NCBI GenBank assembly: GCA_964557085.1
Contig: CAZKYS010000046.1
Span: forward strand, 1 to 17,540
Direction: 5' to 3'
Length of the DNA: 17,540 nucleotides
From: Pseudaquidulcibacter sp964557085
GTDB taxonomy: Bacteria > Pseudomonadota > Alphaproteobacteria > Caulobacterales > Aquidulcibacteraceae
Under the pieces are notes generated by a model, which did not search any database, had not been told where the DNA came from, and saw nothing but the letters and a program-made list of their open reading frames with translations. Below, one piece after another: positions 1 to 7,255 of the stretch. A program made the position numbers and the translations under genes. The number at the start of each line of letters is the position of its first letter. Within the stretch, counting starts at the first letter, position 1.

Positions 1-603
1 GCCAAGGCTCATATTTTGTCCACGAACGTCGAAACATTCATTATCAAAAGTCTTTATCTGATAAATATTTTCGTCAATTTTTGTAAATGTGAATTGTTGA
101 TCTTGAAGCCCAATATCAGATTTTTTTATAGAATTTTGCGGCGGCATACATGATGAAAAATCAATTGCCTTGGGGCCAACAAGAACATTTCGCGCGATAT
201 TTGCGCATTGATTATAGATTTCAAAGTTTAAACCAAGACCTGACGAGTAATGTGACCTTATTGTATATCTTTTGTCAGGTCTTGGAATTATTGCAATTTT
301 GCTGAAAGTATAATCGCCGCATTTAACAAGACCAAGGCCAAAACCAAAATTACCAGTTATTGCATCAGTAAGGCCTTTGGTTATACCACCAACACAATTT
401 GAAGTGTTTAAAGGGTGAATTTCATATTGCCCCGCAATTATTTCTAATTGTGCAGGATTGGTGCTTATTTTGCCTTTTAATACGGTTTTGCCCTTGATTA
501 TCGGTTTTAAATTTGTGGCATTATTTATACCAGATTGTGCGAAGGCATCGTTTGCAAATAATGATAAGGCGATGATAGATATTAGTTTGATTGAATTTTT
601 CAT
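1..603 (-). CDS. Secreted ricin-like beta-trefoil protein, paralog A (3' end cut by window edge)
   Basis: An open frame of 201 codons starts at the ATG at 601-603 and leaves the window without a stop. An AAGG Shine-Dalgarno lies about 8 nt upstream, overlapping the end of the preceding gene, whose stop is 1 bp away, so it is the fifth gene of the same operon. Residues 1-22 are a Sec signal peptide (Lys-2, hydrophobic core, cleavage after A-F-A). The mature part resembles the other four proteins: a first trefoil lobe (I-A-I-I-P-R-P ... Y-T-I-R), the signature CANIARNVLVGPKAIDFSSC at residues 133-152, then D-Q-Q-F-T-F, and N-E-C-F-D-V-R-G near residue 188. These look like ricin B-type repeats in which the usual Q-x-W is Q-x-F. 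Whether a PAN domain follows cannot be seen. The fold is inferred from spacing and the Q-x-aromatic pattern. No ligand can be named. Confidence 0.85.
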   Translation of the reverse strand, partial: MKNSIKLISIIALSLFANDAFAQSGINNATNLKPIIKGKTVLKGKISTNPAQLEIIAGQYEIHPLNTSNCVGGITKGLTDAITGNFGFGLGLVKCGDYTFSKIAIIPRPDKRYTIRSHYSSGLGLNFEIYNQCANIARNVLVGPKAIDFSSCMPPQNSIKKSDIGLQDQQFTFTKIDENIYQIKTFDNECFDVRGQNMSLG

Positions 604-604
604 T

Positions 605-1630
605 TTAATGCCTTATCGAACCACCAATTGTGCCTTGTGTGCGAATAGGGCTTGAGAAATTGTCGCGCAAAGAGCAAATCGGATTAATCGCGGGGTCAGA
701 GGCATTATAGACCCAATTTACGCATTTTTTTTCGTTCAAACATAAATTGGAACATGCTAATCCATTATCTTTTATGGTTTCTGCTGATGAATATGGCGTG
801 CCTGTGAATGATATATTTGGTGTTGATATTACGCGCCATAAACCATCGACACCATTTTTATAGCCTTGGGAAATAATTCCGTTTTTAACCTCGCCATCAG
901 GCAAAGGTTTTAAATATGTAAATTCAAATTTTTGATTCGGCCGCCCGTTACATCCCCAGCGAATTATTTCGGCTTCTTCAACTTGTGCGGCATCTCTAAC
1001 ATCCCAACACTCACCATTATTTGTATGCACAATATAGACATTTGGTGAAACGGCTTCGAATGTATATCTTTGGTCATCTGAACCCATTTGATTTATTTGT
1101 GTTGCATTTGATGGTGCTTGGCAGTTGATAAAATCAATAGTTGATGGTCCAAAAACAACATTTCTTGCAACTGTTGCACATAAAGGGAAACTTCCGTCAG
1201 TATCTTTTGGACTATAATCAACTGCGCGTCTTATAGTGTATCCACCTAATGGGTTTGGAATTATTGCTACATAATGTTTAAAGGCGCTATTGTATTTTTT
1301 GTTAATTACGCAGTCCATAGTTTGTAAAACATAGACACTGTTATAGCCACTCAGAACATCGCCTAATCCATGTTTTATATCAGGTGCAACACACAGACCT
1401 GATAATAAAGAACGGATTTTATAAATCCCAGGTCTTGGCGAGTTTTCGCCAAATATTTGTTTAATCTCGATTTGAGAAAAGGCAGATTGCGTATTTTGTG
1501 CGACAGGAATAGTCGTAATAATTGGTTGTTTCTGCGATTTTTGGAATTTGCTATTATTCTGCGCAATGGAATTTTGCGTGCAAAGCGAAAGTGCAAAAAT
1601 TGCAAAAGCGATATTTTTAAAAACTTTCAT
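605..1630 (-). CDS. Secreted ricin-like beta-trefoil plus PAN-domain protein, paralog B
   Basis: A 341-residue exported protein of unknown function. The start at the ATG 1628-1630 has a good GAGGAA Shine-Dalgarno about 7 nt upstream. Residues 1-23 are a signal peptide ending S-I-A before Q. Three trefoil-like lobes follow: GIYKIRSL ... C-V-A-P; the signature CATVARNVVFGPSTIDFINC at about 151-170 followed by D-Q-R-Y-T-F; and NNGECWDVRD ... NQKFEFTYL near 203-240. The C-terminal 80 residues look like a PAN/apple domain: A-C-S-N-L-C-L-N-E-K-K-C-V-N-W then C-S-L-R, ending G-G-S-I-R-H. PAN and ricin-type domains are known for protein or carbohydrate binding, so an adhesive or substrate-capturing role outside the inner membrane is inferred. 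It is fourth in the operon, 15 bp after paralog C, and is closest to paralog D. No catalytic motif is visible. Confidence 0.9.
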   Translation of the reverse strand: MKVFKNIAFAIFALSLCTQNSIAQNNSKFQKSQKQPIITTIPVAQNTQSAFSQIEIKQIFGENSPRPGIYKIRSLLSGLCVAPDIKHGLGDVLSGYNSVYVLQTMDCVINKKYNSAFKHYVAIIPNPLGGYTIRRAVDYSPKDTDGSFPLCATVARNVVFGPSTIDFINCQAPSNATQINQMGSDDQRYTFEAVSPNVYIVHTNNGECWDVRDAAQVEEAEIIRWGCNGRPNQKFEFTYLKPLPDGEVKNGIISQGYKNGVDGLWRVISTPNISFTGTPYSSAETIKDNGLACSNLCLNEKKCVNWVYNASDPAINPICSLRDNFSSPIRTQGTIGGSIRH

Positions 1631-1645
1631 AAAAATTTCCTCGAA

Positions 1646-2638
1646 TTATAATTTAATCAAACATGATTTCCAATCATCGATTTTACATGCTTCAAGCGCC
1701 CTAAAAATCCGCGCGGTGATAAGGCCGCTTTGCTGAACTGGATTTGATAATGATGTATGCAAATCGCACTTATTGACATTGTTTTGGGCTTTTTGTGTCC
1801 ATGAATAACTAAAGCACTTATTATCCTTAACGCATTCTGCGCGGCATTTAGCGCCGCCATCATTTGGCGTATTAATTGAAATAAATTGTGCCGCAGGTAG
1901 TTTAACCCCGCTTACAGGGCGCGCCCTTACAAGGCGATTATTAGCATCAATTGCATAGCCATCATTTATAACCGCATCACGTGTTGGGCCATTTTTTAAT
2001 TCACCGCGATAAATTACTGCCCAATGTTGATTATTACTATAATCACAATATTTGGGAACTACTTCGCTATTGCCACCATCTGGATGCATTAGGTCAAGGC
2101 ATAAATCATCAGTTGGGTGAATTTCCCATTGCCTATTGCTAAGATAAACAAAGTCAAAACTTTGGCTTAAGGTTCCGCTTGTTTTATATTTGGCGTCGGT
2201 TTTTTGATTGTTGCAATCACCCCAAAAAAGCGGCTTATGTTCAGCATCCTTTGGGTCATAATTTACACATTGCCCATATTTTCCTTGTGCAACATCCTTG
2301 TCAGATGCTTTAGCATTTCTTATGCTTATTCCAAGGCCATGATTGGCAATGATTGATAAAAATTCTTTATAATTGCCATTTTTAACGGAGGCTTCATCAC
2401 ATTTAAGGGTTATAAGAATTTCTTTGCCGGTTTCTTTAACAATATTTTTTCCAAGGCACATTTTTGTGGCGACATTTATTATTAAATATTCGCCAGGCAT
2501 TGGTGCTTGCTGACCTACAAAATCAATTCTTTGGGCTTCATTCAATCTATCCCCATCTTTGGCAAAGCCCAAAGTTGGGAAAGATAAAGCCATTCCAATG
2601 CCAAAAATTGCCAATATATTTTTAAAATTATCCTTCAT
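1646..2638 (-). CDS. Secreted ricin-like plus PAN-domain protein, divergent paralog C
   Basis: A 330-residue exported protein, third in the operon. ATG at 2636-2638, preceded by GGGGATTTT; this GGGGAT leader recurs at other exported genes here. Signal peptide residues 1-26 (cleavage after G-F-A). It keeps the domain order of its neighbours but is the most diverged. The signature lobe is replaced by Y-G-Q-C-V-N-Y-D ... F-W-G-D-C. A canonical ricin Q-x-W is present as N-N-Q-H-W, and D-L-C-L-D-L-M-H-P-D-G-G stands where the others have N-x-E-C-x-D-V-R. The C-terminal PAN-like domain carries GAKCRAECVKDNKCFSYSW and a later C-D-L. Unlike paralogs B and E, which stop directly after the last PAN strand, it carries about 16 extra residues with two cysteines (ALEACKIDDWKSCLIKL). 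Binding function is inferred from the folds only. Confidence 0.9.
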   Translation of the reverse strand: MKDNFKNILAIFGIGMALSFPTLGFAKDGDRLNEAQRIDFVGQQAPMPGEYLIINVATKMCLGKNIVKETGKEILITLKCDEASVKNGNYKEFLSIIANHGLGISIRNAKASDKDVAQGKYGQCVNYDPKDAEHKPLFWGDCNNQKTDAKYKTSGTLSQSFDFVYLSNRQWEIHPTDDLCLDLMHPDGGNSEVVPKYCDYSNNQHWAVIYRGELKNGPTRDAVINDGYAIDANNRLVRARPVSGVKLPAAQFISINTPNDGGAKCRAECVKDNKCFSYSWTQKAQNNVNKCDLHTSLSNPVQQSGLITARIFRALEACKIDDWKSCLIKL

Positions 2639-2653
2639 AAAATCCCCAAATTA

Positions 2654-3385
2654 TTAGCGTTTTTTAGAATTAACACCGTTTAATGCTTCGCCCGCCATTA
2701 AAGGCCCAATATAGGTAAATTCAAATTTTTGATTGGCTTGGCTATTACAAATATAGCGAATAATTTCTGTGCCAGGTCTTATTGATTGGTCACGAACATC
2801 CCAACATTCGCCGTTATTTGTAATAATAATATAGACATTATTGCCAAGCTTTTCCAAATTAAAGCGTTGGTCGGGCTTGCCAATTTGGCTAAAACTTGTT
2901 GCATCATTATCAGATTCACATGGTAGCAAATCTATAGATGCAGGGCCGAATATAACACCGCGCGCAATTGTTGCGCATCTTGAATATCGCCCATCATTAT
3001 CGCGATAATCATTTGGCCTTGCGCTTCTAATTGTATATCCGCCAAAAGGATGGGGTATAAGCGCAACATAATTGTTAAAGTAATAGCTTGAATTATTCGG
3101 CTCTGAACAATTTGCCAATTGCATGACAAAGTTTTCATTGCCAGCAATAGAATCGCCAAAGCCAGATTTAATCCACGGCCCCACACACATTCCAGTTTGC
3201 AGGCTTCTGATTTTATAAATACCTGCTTTTGGTTTTTCACTTTTTAATAATTTATCGGCGTTTGACGTGACACTTGAATTTGCGCTTGGCGCTTTTAATA
3301 TTGCTTGTGCTGATAAATTTGATGAAAAAAGTGAAACTATTAAGCAAAGGCTTGTGGCGACTTTTTGAGTTTTAAAAATACGCAT
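2654..3385 (-). CDS. Secreted ricin-like protein lacking the PAN domain, paralog D
   Basis: A 243-residue exported protein, second in the operon. I choose the ATG at 3383-3385: it gives a normal signal peptide (MRIFKTQKVATSLCLIVSLF, then S-S-N-L-S-A before Q) and has AAGGCGGGG 7 nt upstream. A TTG at 3412 would add nine residues and overlap the previous gene. The beta-trefoil is complete and close to paralog B: GIYKIRSLQTGMC, G-G-Y-T-I-R, signature CATIARGVIFGPASIDLLPC, D-Q-R-F-N-L, NNGECWDVRDQ and NQKFEFTYIGPL. It then ends abruptly at G-V-N-S-K-K-R, where B continues into its PAN domain. The next gene starts 15 bp further, so no PAN remnant remains. Either a deletion removed the domain or this is a stable single-domain form. 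Function unknown; likely extracytoplasmic binding. Confidence 0.88.
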   Translation of the reverse strand: MRIFKTQKVATSLCLIVSLFSSNLSAQAILKAPSANSSVTSNADKLLKSEKPKAGIYKIRSLQTGMCVGPWIKSGFGDSIAGNENFVMQLANCSEPNNSSYYFNNYVALIPHPFGGYTIRSARPNDYRDNDGRYSRCATIARGVIFGPASIDLLPCESDNDATSFSQIGKPDQRFNLEKLGNNVYIIITNNGECWDVRDQSIRPGTEIIRYICNSQANQKFEFTYIGPLMAGEALNGVNSKKR

Positions 3386-3391
3386 TTTGCA

Positions 3392-3400
3392 CCCCGCCTT
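3392..3400 (-). promoter_or_regulatory. Ribosome binding site deciding the start of paralog D
   Basis: Read on the minus strand this is AAGGCGGGG, beginning inside the TAA stop of paralog E and ending 6 nt before the ATG at 3385. It favours that ATG over the upstream TTG at 3412, which would overlap the preceding gene and spoil the signal peptide. Confidence 0.65.
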
Positions 3401-4310
3401 AATATCTAACAAAACCTGACATGGTCATTGCATCTGGTGTTGGCGTGTTAATTGCGTTTTTCAAATAACACATAGGCACACCATTTCGTGCCGCAGGATT
3501 GACCCAAGTATAGGCTTTGCATGAATTATCGCGTGTGCATTCAATTGCGCATTTTGCACCGCTATCATTATCGGTTGCAAACCACCGATAATCACCCGAC
3601 GGGTAATTCATTGCGCGCATTGAGCGAAAAAAAGTATTGGGTGCGTTAGCCAAGGCGCCAGTTTGTGTTCTGAACCATCCAAACCTTTGTAATGCTTGAT
3701 TATCATTGATGTTGAGCGCGTCCGAAATTTCAATCATTTTGAAGTTTTGTGATGAAATTGAAGCGCAATCTTCTTGGATAAGATGGTTTCCGATTTGTGG
3801 GTTTTGCCCCTGAACGCCAATGCATTTATTTTCTTTGGTTATTATTTTTACTGTGCCGTTTGAATTTCTTGTGAAGGTGAATTTTTGATCATTTGCCGCG
3901 CCTAAAGCTTGTTCATCGGCATTTGTATTTCCACAATTTAATGAATCAATAGAAGGTGGACCAAATACTACGCCACGCGCCACACTAGCGCATTGGTTAG
4001 AATTGGTAATCCTAAACGCAATCTTATTATCTTTAAATGATACAGGAATTATCCCAAGTGATGCGCCATATAAATTACTACAAGTTTGCACGGAAAAATA
4101 AGTATTTTGCCCAATCCAAGTGCCTGATGTTCGTGTGATGCATAAGTTTGTGCCCTCGGCCTGAAGCCAATATGTACCCGCAGGGACACTATTCCAAACT
4201 TGTGGCCCTAAAAATGGCGTGGTTTCGCCATCGGCATAAGATAGATTTGGCGTAATGCATGCGCCAATAATCGCAAAATAATAAATATATTTTTTAAATT
4301 TGTTTCGCAA
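3399..4310 (-). CDS. Secreted ricin-like beta-trefoil plus PAN-domain protein, paralog E (first gene of operon)
   Basis: An exported protein of 303 residues from the TTG at 4308-4310, or 320 from the ATG at 4361. TTG is preferred: it is preceded by ATTTGGGGATT, an 11-mer also found before paralog C, and it gives a compact signal peptide (MRNKFKKYIYYFAIIGACIT, cleavage after S-Y-A). The ATG has only an AGGG 1 nt away and would give an oddly long n-region. The mature part has a first lobe with Y-W-L-Q-A-E-G-T-N-L-C, the signature CASVARGVVFGPPSIDSLNC, D-Q-K-F-T-F-T, N-K-C-I-G-V-Q-G-Q-N and Q-N-F-K-M. The C-terminal PAN-like domain contains GAKCAIECTRDNSCKAYTW and C-Y-L-K, ending S-G-F-V-R-Y. 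The PAN part resembles PAN_4 domains. It heads the operon, divergent from the carboxypeptidase gene. Ligand unknown. Confidence 0.87.
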   Translation of the reverse strand: MRNKFKKYIYYFAIIGACITPNLSYADGETTPFLGPQVWNSVPAGTYWLQAEGTNLCITRTSGTWIGQNTYFSVQTCSNLYGASLGIIPVSFKDNKIAFRITNSNQCASVARGVVFGPPSIDSLNCGNTNADEQALGAANDQKFTFTRNSNGTVKIITKENKCIGVQGQNPQIGNHLIQEDCASISSQNFKMIEISDALNINDNQALQRFGWFRTQTGALANAPNTFFRSMRAMNYPSGDYRWFATDNDSGAKCAIECTRDNSCKAYTWVNPAARNGVPMCYLKNAINTPTPDAMTMSGFVRY

Positions 4311-4316
4311 TTTAAT

Positions 4317-4320
4317 CCCC
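4317..4320 (-). promoter_or_regulatory. Putative ribosome binding site for the TTG start of paralog E
   Basis: Minus-strand GGGG within ATTTGGGGATT (4314-4324), 6 nt before the TTG at 4310. The identical 11-mer stands before the paralog C start (2641-2651), where the start is an unambiguous ATG. This supports its use in translation here. Confidence 0.5.
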
Positions 4321-4423
4321 AAATAATATGGGAATATTATTGATTTGGGAAAATTTATCATACCCTAATCGCGGTATAGTTTTATAAAATCTAAAACGTT
4401 GAAATTTAAGTGTTATCTATATC

Positions 4424-4450
4424 TTGCCTTAAGATTAAGGCGGATATAAT
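4424..4450 (+). promoter_or_regulatory. Sigma70-type promoter of the M14 carboxypeptidase gene
   Basis: A perfect TATAAT at 4445-4450 is preceded 15 bp upstream by TTGCCT (4424-4429); reading the -35 as CTTGCC gives a 16-bp spacer. Transcription from about 4457 would leave a short leader holding the AAGGGG ribosome binding site at 4461-4466. The promoter lies downstream of a possible GTG start at 4410 and so argues against that start. Confidence 0.55.
4427..4440. promoter_or_regulatory. Palindrome in the promoter spacer, possible operator
   Basis: CCTTAA-GA-TTAAGG is a perfect inverted repeat with 6-bp arms and a 2-bp centre. It begins in the -35 box and ends 4 bp before the -10 box of the carboxypeptidase promoter, a position where a bound dimeric repressor would block RNA polymerase. 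It also lies upstream of the divergent lectin-like operon, so both directions could be controlled. No regulator gene is adjacent. A palindrome this short can occur by chance in AT-rich DNA. Confidence 0.35.
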
Positions 4451-4460
4451 CTTGATAAAA

Positions 4461-4466
4461 AAGGGG
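4461..4466 (+). promoter_or_regulatory. Ribosome binding site deciding the TTG start of the M14 gene
   Basis: AAGGGG ends 6 nt before the TTG at 4473. Together with the promoter just upstream, it selects this TTG over the in-frame GTG at 4410 and over the in-frame ATG at 4509, which has no Shine-Dalgarno. Confidence 0.6.
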
Positions 4467-4472
4467 ATAGAT

Positions 4473-7163
4473 TTGTCTAAATCGATTGTTAAAAATATTG
4501 TTGCCAATATGGCTTTTGGTTTTGGTCTATGTTTATCGCCTGTTATTGCTTTTGCGCAAAATTCAGTTGAAACTATCAATAAAGGCACAAATTTTTGGCC
4601 CGACGCCCAATATGACGAAAATGTCCCAACTATAAAACAGGTTTTGGGTTATGATAATGGCGAAAAAATTACCACCCCAAGTGATATAATAAAATATTTT
4701 GAAGCCTTACAAAAATTCGCCCCTGATAGGGTTGTAATAAAAGATTATGGAAAAACATGGGAAGGGCGCCGCCTTATTTATGCTTTTGTGGGAAGTCGCG
4801 AAAACATAAGTAGGCTTGATGAAATCCGGGCCAATTCAATCGCACTTTCTGATCCACGCAAAACATCTGCGGCGCAAAAAAATTCAATAATTGCCAATCA
4901 GCCAGTAATTGTCTGGTACACAAATTCGGTTCATGGTGATGAAATATCGGGTGCGGATGCATCTTTGCGCCTTGCCTATCATATTCTTGCAACCAAAAAT
5001 GACCCTAAATATGATGAAATAAGAAAAAATACGCTTGTTGCAATTGTTCCAAGTCAAAACCCCGATGGGCGCGAAAGGTTTCTGGCATCAAATTTACAGG
5101 CAACAGGGGCAAATCCTAATACTGACGAATTTGCAGCTGAACGTGACCAACCATGGCCGGGCGGTCGTATGAATCATTATAATTTTGATTTAAACCGCGA
5201 TTGGTTCGCCCTTACGCAACCTGAAACCCAAGGGCAAACCAAGGCATTTTTGGAATATTACCCCCAAGTTGTGGTTGATGCGCATGAAATGGGGCGCGAT
5301 GGAAATTTCTTTTTCCCACCAGAAGCTGACCCAATTAACCAAACCCACACTCAAGAGCAAAAAGATTTACGTGCAATTTTTGGCGCGGGAAATGCAAAAT
5401 GGTTTGATAAATTTGGCATAAATTATTTTACACGCGAAGTTTATGATGGCTTCTACCCTGGCTATGGCGATTCATGGCCTACGTCACAGGGTGCAATTGC
5501 CATGACTTATGAACAGGCGTCGGCGCGTGGCTTGGCGGCAATTGGTAAGGATGGGAACACTCTAACTTTCAAAGACACGGTAAAAAACCATTTCATTGCA
5601 TCGCTTGCCACAATTGAAACCGCATCACAAAATCGTGCGCGTATTTTAAATTCTTTTTTTGAGTTCAGAAAAAGTGCAATCACTGAGGCCGATAAGGCAA
5701 ATACCAAAGCCTATATAATTCCAACACAAACCAATATGGCGGGTGCGGATAAATTGGCGGCGCTTTTGGCACGCCAAGGAATAGAGGTTGGGCAAGCTAA
5801 TGCATCATTCAATGCCTGCGGCACTAATTTTGCGGCGGGATCTTATATAATTGCACGTGGGCAACCTGCGGGGCGTTTGGCCTATAATCTTCTTGAACGC
5901 GATGTTCCACTTGAAACAAATTTTGCCAAGAAACAATATAAATTGCGCGAACGCGGTCAAGATGATGAGATTTATGACGTGACCGCATGGTCATTGCCGC
6001 TTTTGTATAATTTGGATGTTAAAAACTGTGGCACTATTCCCAATGTTTCGCAAAGTGCGGCATCAAAAGATTTTATAAAACAAGGTTCTGTTGATAAGAA
6101 TAACCCGCAGGTTGGTTATGTAATTGAGGCCGCAAATAATGCTTTCAACCGCTTTGTTGCGCAGGGTCTTAATAGCGGGCTTAAAATGCGCGCAATCTCC
6201 GAAGGTTTCACAATTGATGGCAAGGATTATAGTTCAGGTTCAGTTGTTGTTTTAAAAAACGAGAATGATGAAAACTATTCAAGTAAAATTGCCGAAATAG
6301 CCCAAAAATCTGGCGCAAAAGTAATTGGCCTTGATGATTCATGGGTAACAAAAGGGCCAAGTTTTGGATCTATAAAATCGGTAAGATTAAAACTTCCAAA
6401 AATTGCCATTGCATGGGATTTCCCAACCAGCCCATATTCAGCGGGTAATACACGCTTTGCACTTGAACAAAAAATCGGCCTTAATGTTACCCCGCTTAGG
6501 GTTTCAAGGCTTAAATCACCAAATATTGACCGCTTTGATGTGATTATTTTGCCTGATACAAATGGTGATTATTCATCTTATTTGGGTGAAGGCGGCATAA
6601 ATAATTTAAAACAATATGTTGCAAATGGTGGTGTTGTAATTGGTTTAGGCGGTGCAACGCGCTTTATGGCATCTGAACGTGCGGGTCTAATAAATACTAA
6701 AATAGAAACTATTAAAAACCCGAAAAAAGATGACAAAGGCCAAGAGATAAATGATGAAAAATCATATCTTGACGCAATCAAACCCGAAGACACATCACCT
6801 GTTGAAATTCATGGCGTGATATTAAAGGTCAAAAAAGGCGAAGATCATTGGCTTACCCAAGGCCTGCCGAATGATATATATGTAATGTATCAAGGCAATG
6901 CGATTTATTCACCCCTTACGCGTGACCAAGGCGAAAACCCATTATATTTTGCGCCAAAAGAAGAAATTGTCGGCGGCGGCCTTATTTGGGAAGAGAATAA
7001 AGCGCGCCTTGCCTATAAACCTTTTGCAATGGTTGCTAAAAAAGGGCGCGGTTTTGCAATTGGCTTTAATGCCGATATTACATATCGTGCACATACTGAT
7101 GGACTTGATGAATTATTGCTAAATGCGATTTTACAATCTTCGGCGCGCGCAGCAAAAAACTAA
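4473..7163 (+). CDS. Exported M14-family zinc carboxypeptidase with C-terminal amidotransferase-like domain
   Basis: An 896-residue protein that should hydrolyse C-terminal amino acids from peptides, or act on peptide parts of larger molecules, outside the inner membrane. From the TTG start residues 1-28 form a signal peptide (cleavage after I-A-F-A). The M14 zinc site is visible: N-S-V-H-G-D-E with His ~154 and Glu ~157 as ligands, and D-A-H-E-M-G with His ~271 as the third ligand. N-F-D-L-N-R-D-W-F lies between them (substrate-binding Asn-Arg), and the catalytic Glu is expected in M-T-Y-E-Q-A-S (~347). A later region (about 650-740) contains R-F-D-V-I-I-L-P-D-T and G-G-V-V-I-G-L-G-G-A-T, typical of the class-I glutamine-amidotransferase-like domain that follows the peptidase in long bacterial M14 proteins; its nucleophile Cys is not apparent. 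Length fits this long subgroup. Divergent from the lectin-like operon. Natural substrate unknown. Confidence 0.92.
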   Translation: MSKSIVKNIVANMAFGFGLCLSPVIAFAQNSVETINKGTNFWPDAQYDENVPTIKQVLGYDNGEKITTPSDIIKYFEALQKFAPDRVVIKDYGKTWEGRRLIYAFVGSRENISRLDEIRANSIALSDPRKTSAAQKNSIIANQPVIVWYTNSVHGDEISGADASLRLAYHILATKNDPKYDEIRKNTLVAIVPSQNPDGRERFLASNLQATGANPNTDEFAAERDQPWPGGRMNHYNFDLNRDWFALTQPETQGQTKAFLEYYPQVVVDAHEMGRDGNFFFPPEADPINQTHTQEQKDLRAIFGAGNAKWFDKFGINYFTREVYDGFYPGYGDSWPTSQGAIAMTYEQASARGLAAIGKDGNTLTFKDTVKNHFIASLATIETASQNRARILNSFFEFRKSAITEADKANTKAYIIPTQTNMAGADKLAALLARQGIEVGQANASFNACGTNFAAGSYIIARGQPAGRLAYNLLERDVPLETNFAKKQYKLRERGQDDEIYDVTAWSLPLLYNLDVKNCGTIPNVSQSAASKDFIKQGSVDKNNPQVGYVIEAANNAFNRFVAQGLNSGLKMRAISEGFTIDGKDYSSGSVVVLKNENDENYSSKIAEIAQKSGAKVIGLDDSWVTKGPSFGSIKSVRLKLPKIAIAWDFPTSPYSAGNTRFALEQKIGLNVTPLRVSRLKSPNIDRFDVIILPDTNGDYSSYLGEGGINNLKQYVANGGVVIGLGGATRFMASERAGLINTKIETIKNPKKDDKGQEINDEKSYLDAIKPEDTSPVEIHGVILKVKKGEDHWLTQGLPNDIYVMYQGNAIYSPLTRDQGENPLYFAPKEEIVGGGLIWEENKARLAYKPFAMVAKKGRGFAIGFNADITYRAHTDGLDELLLNAILQSSARAAKN

Positions 7164-7224
7164 TTTTTCATATTACCAACGGGATATATTACTAATCCTG
7201 TGGCATATAATTAATATTGCGATA

Positions 7225-7244
7225 CAGTAATTAAATAATTGCTG
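7225..7244 (+). other. Hairpin abutting the ribosome binding site of the deiminase gene
   Basis: CAGTAATT (7225-7232) pairs with AATTGCTG (7237-7244) across an AAAT loop, seven Watson-Crick pairs and one G-T. The last base is the first G of the GGGG ribosome binding site (7244-7247). It has no U-tract, so it is not a classical terminator for the preceding gene. It could modestly affect translation or mRNA stability, or be chance in AT-rich DNA. A TATAAT at 7206-7211 lies just upstream but has no recognisable -35. Confidence 0.3.
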
Positions 7245-7255
7245 GGGATTGCGAA

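Noticed and set aside
458..655. Plus-strand 65-codon frame antisense to paralogs A and B
   Set aside because: It lies opposite well-supported genes, has no ribosome binding site or recognisable protein character, and is a shadow frame.
1..4310. Lectin-like array as a phase-variable or cassette-recombining locus
   Set aside because: No long nucleotide repeats, homopolymer tracts at starts, inverted repeats around genes or recombinase gene were seen; the paralogs differ too much at DNA level.
4311..4361. ATG at 4361 as start of paralog E
   Set aside because: Kept as an alternative only. Its AGGG is too close to the ATG, and the extra 17 residues make an atypically long signal-peptide n-region; the TTG at 4310 has GGGG at the right distance.
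4410..4472. GTG at 4410 as start of the carboxypeptidase
   Set aside because: The stretch holds the probable -35, palindrome and -10 of the gene's own promoter. The added 21 residues would spoil the signal peptide, while the TTG at 4473 has a well-placed AAGGGG.
7206..7211. TATAAT as a promoter for the deiminase gene
   Set aside because: A perfect -10 hexamer but no -35 at a suitable distance. In such AT-rich DNA a TATAAT alone is weak evidence; a promoter here remains possible.
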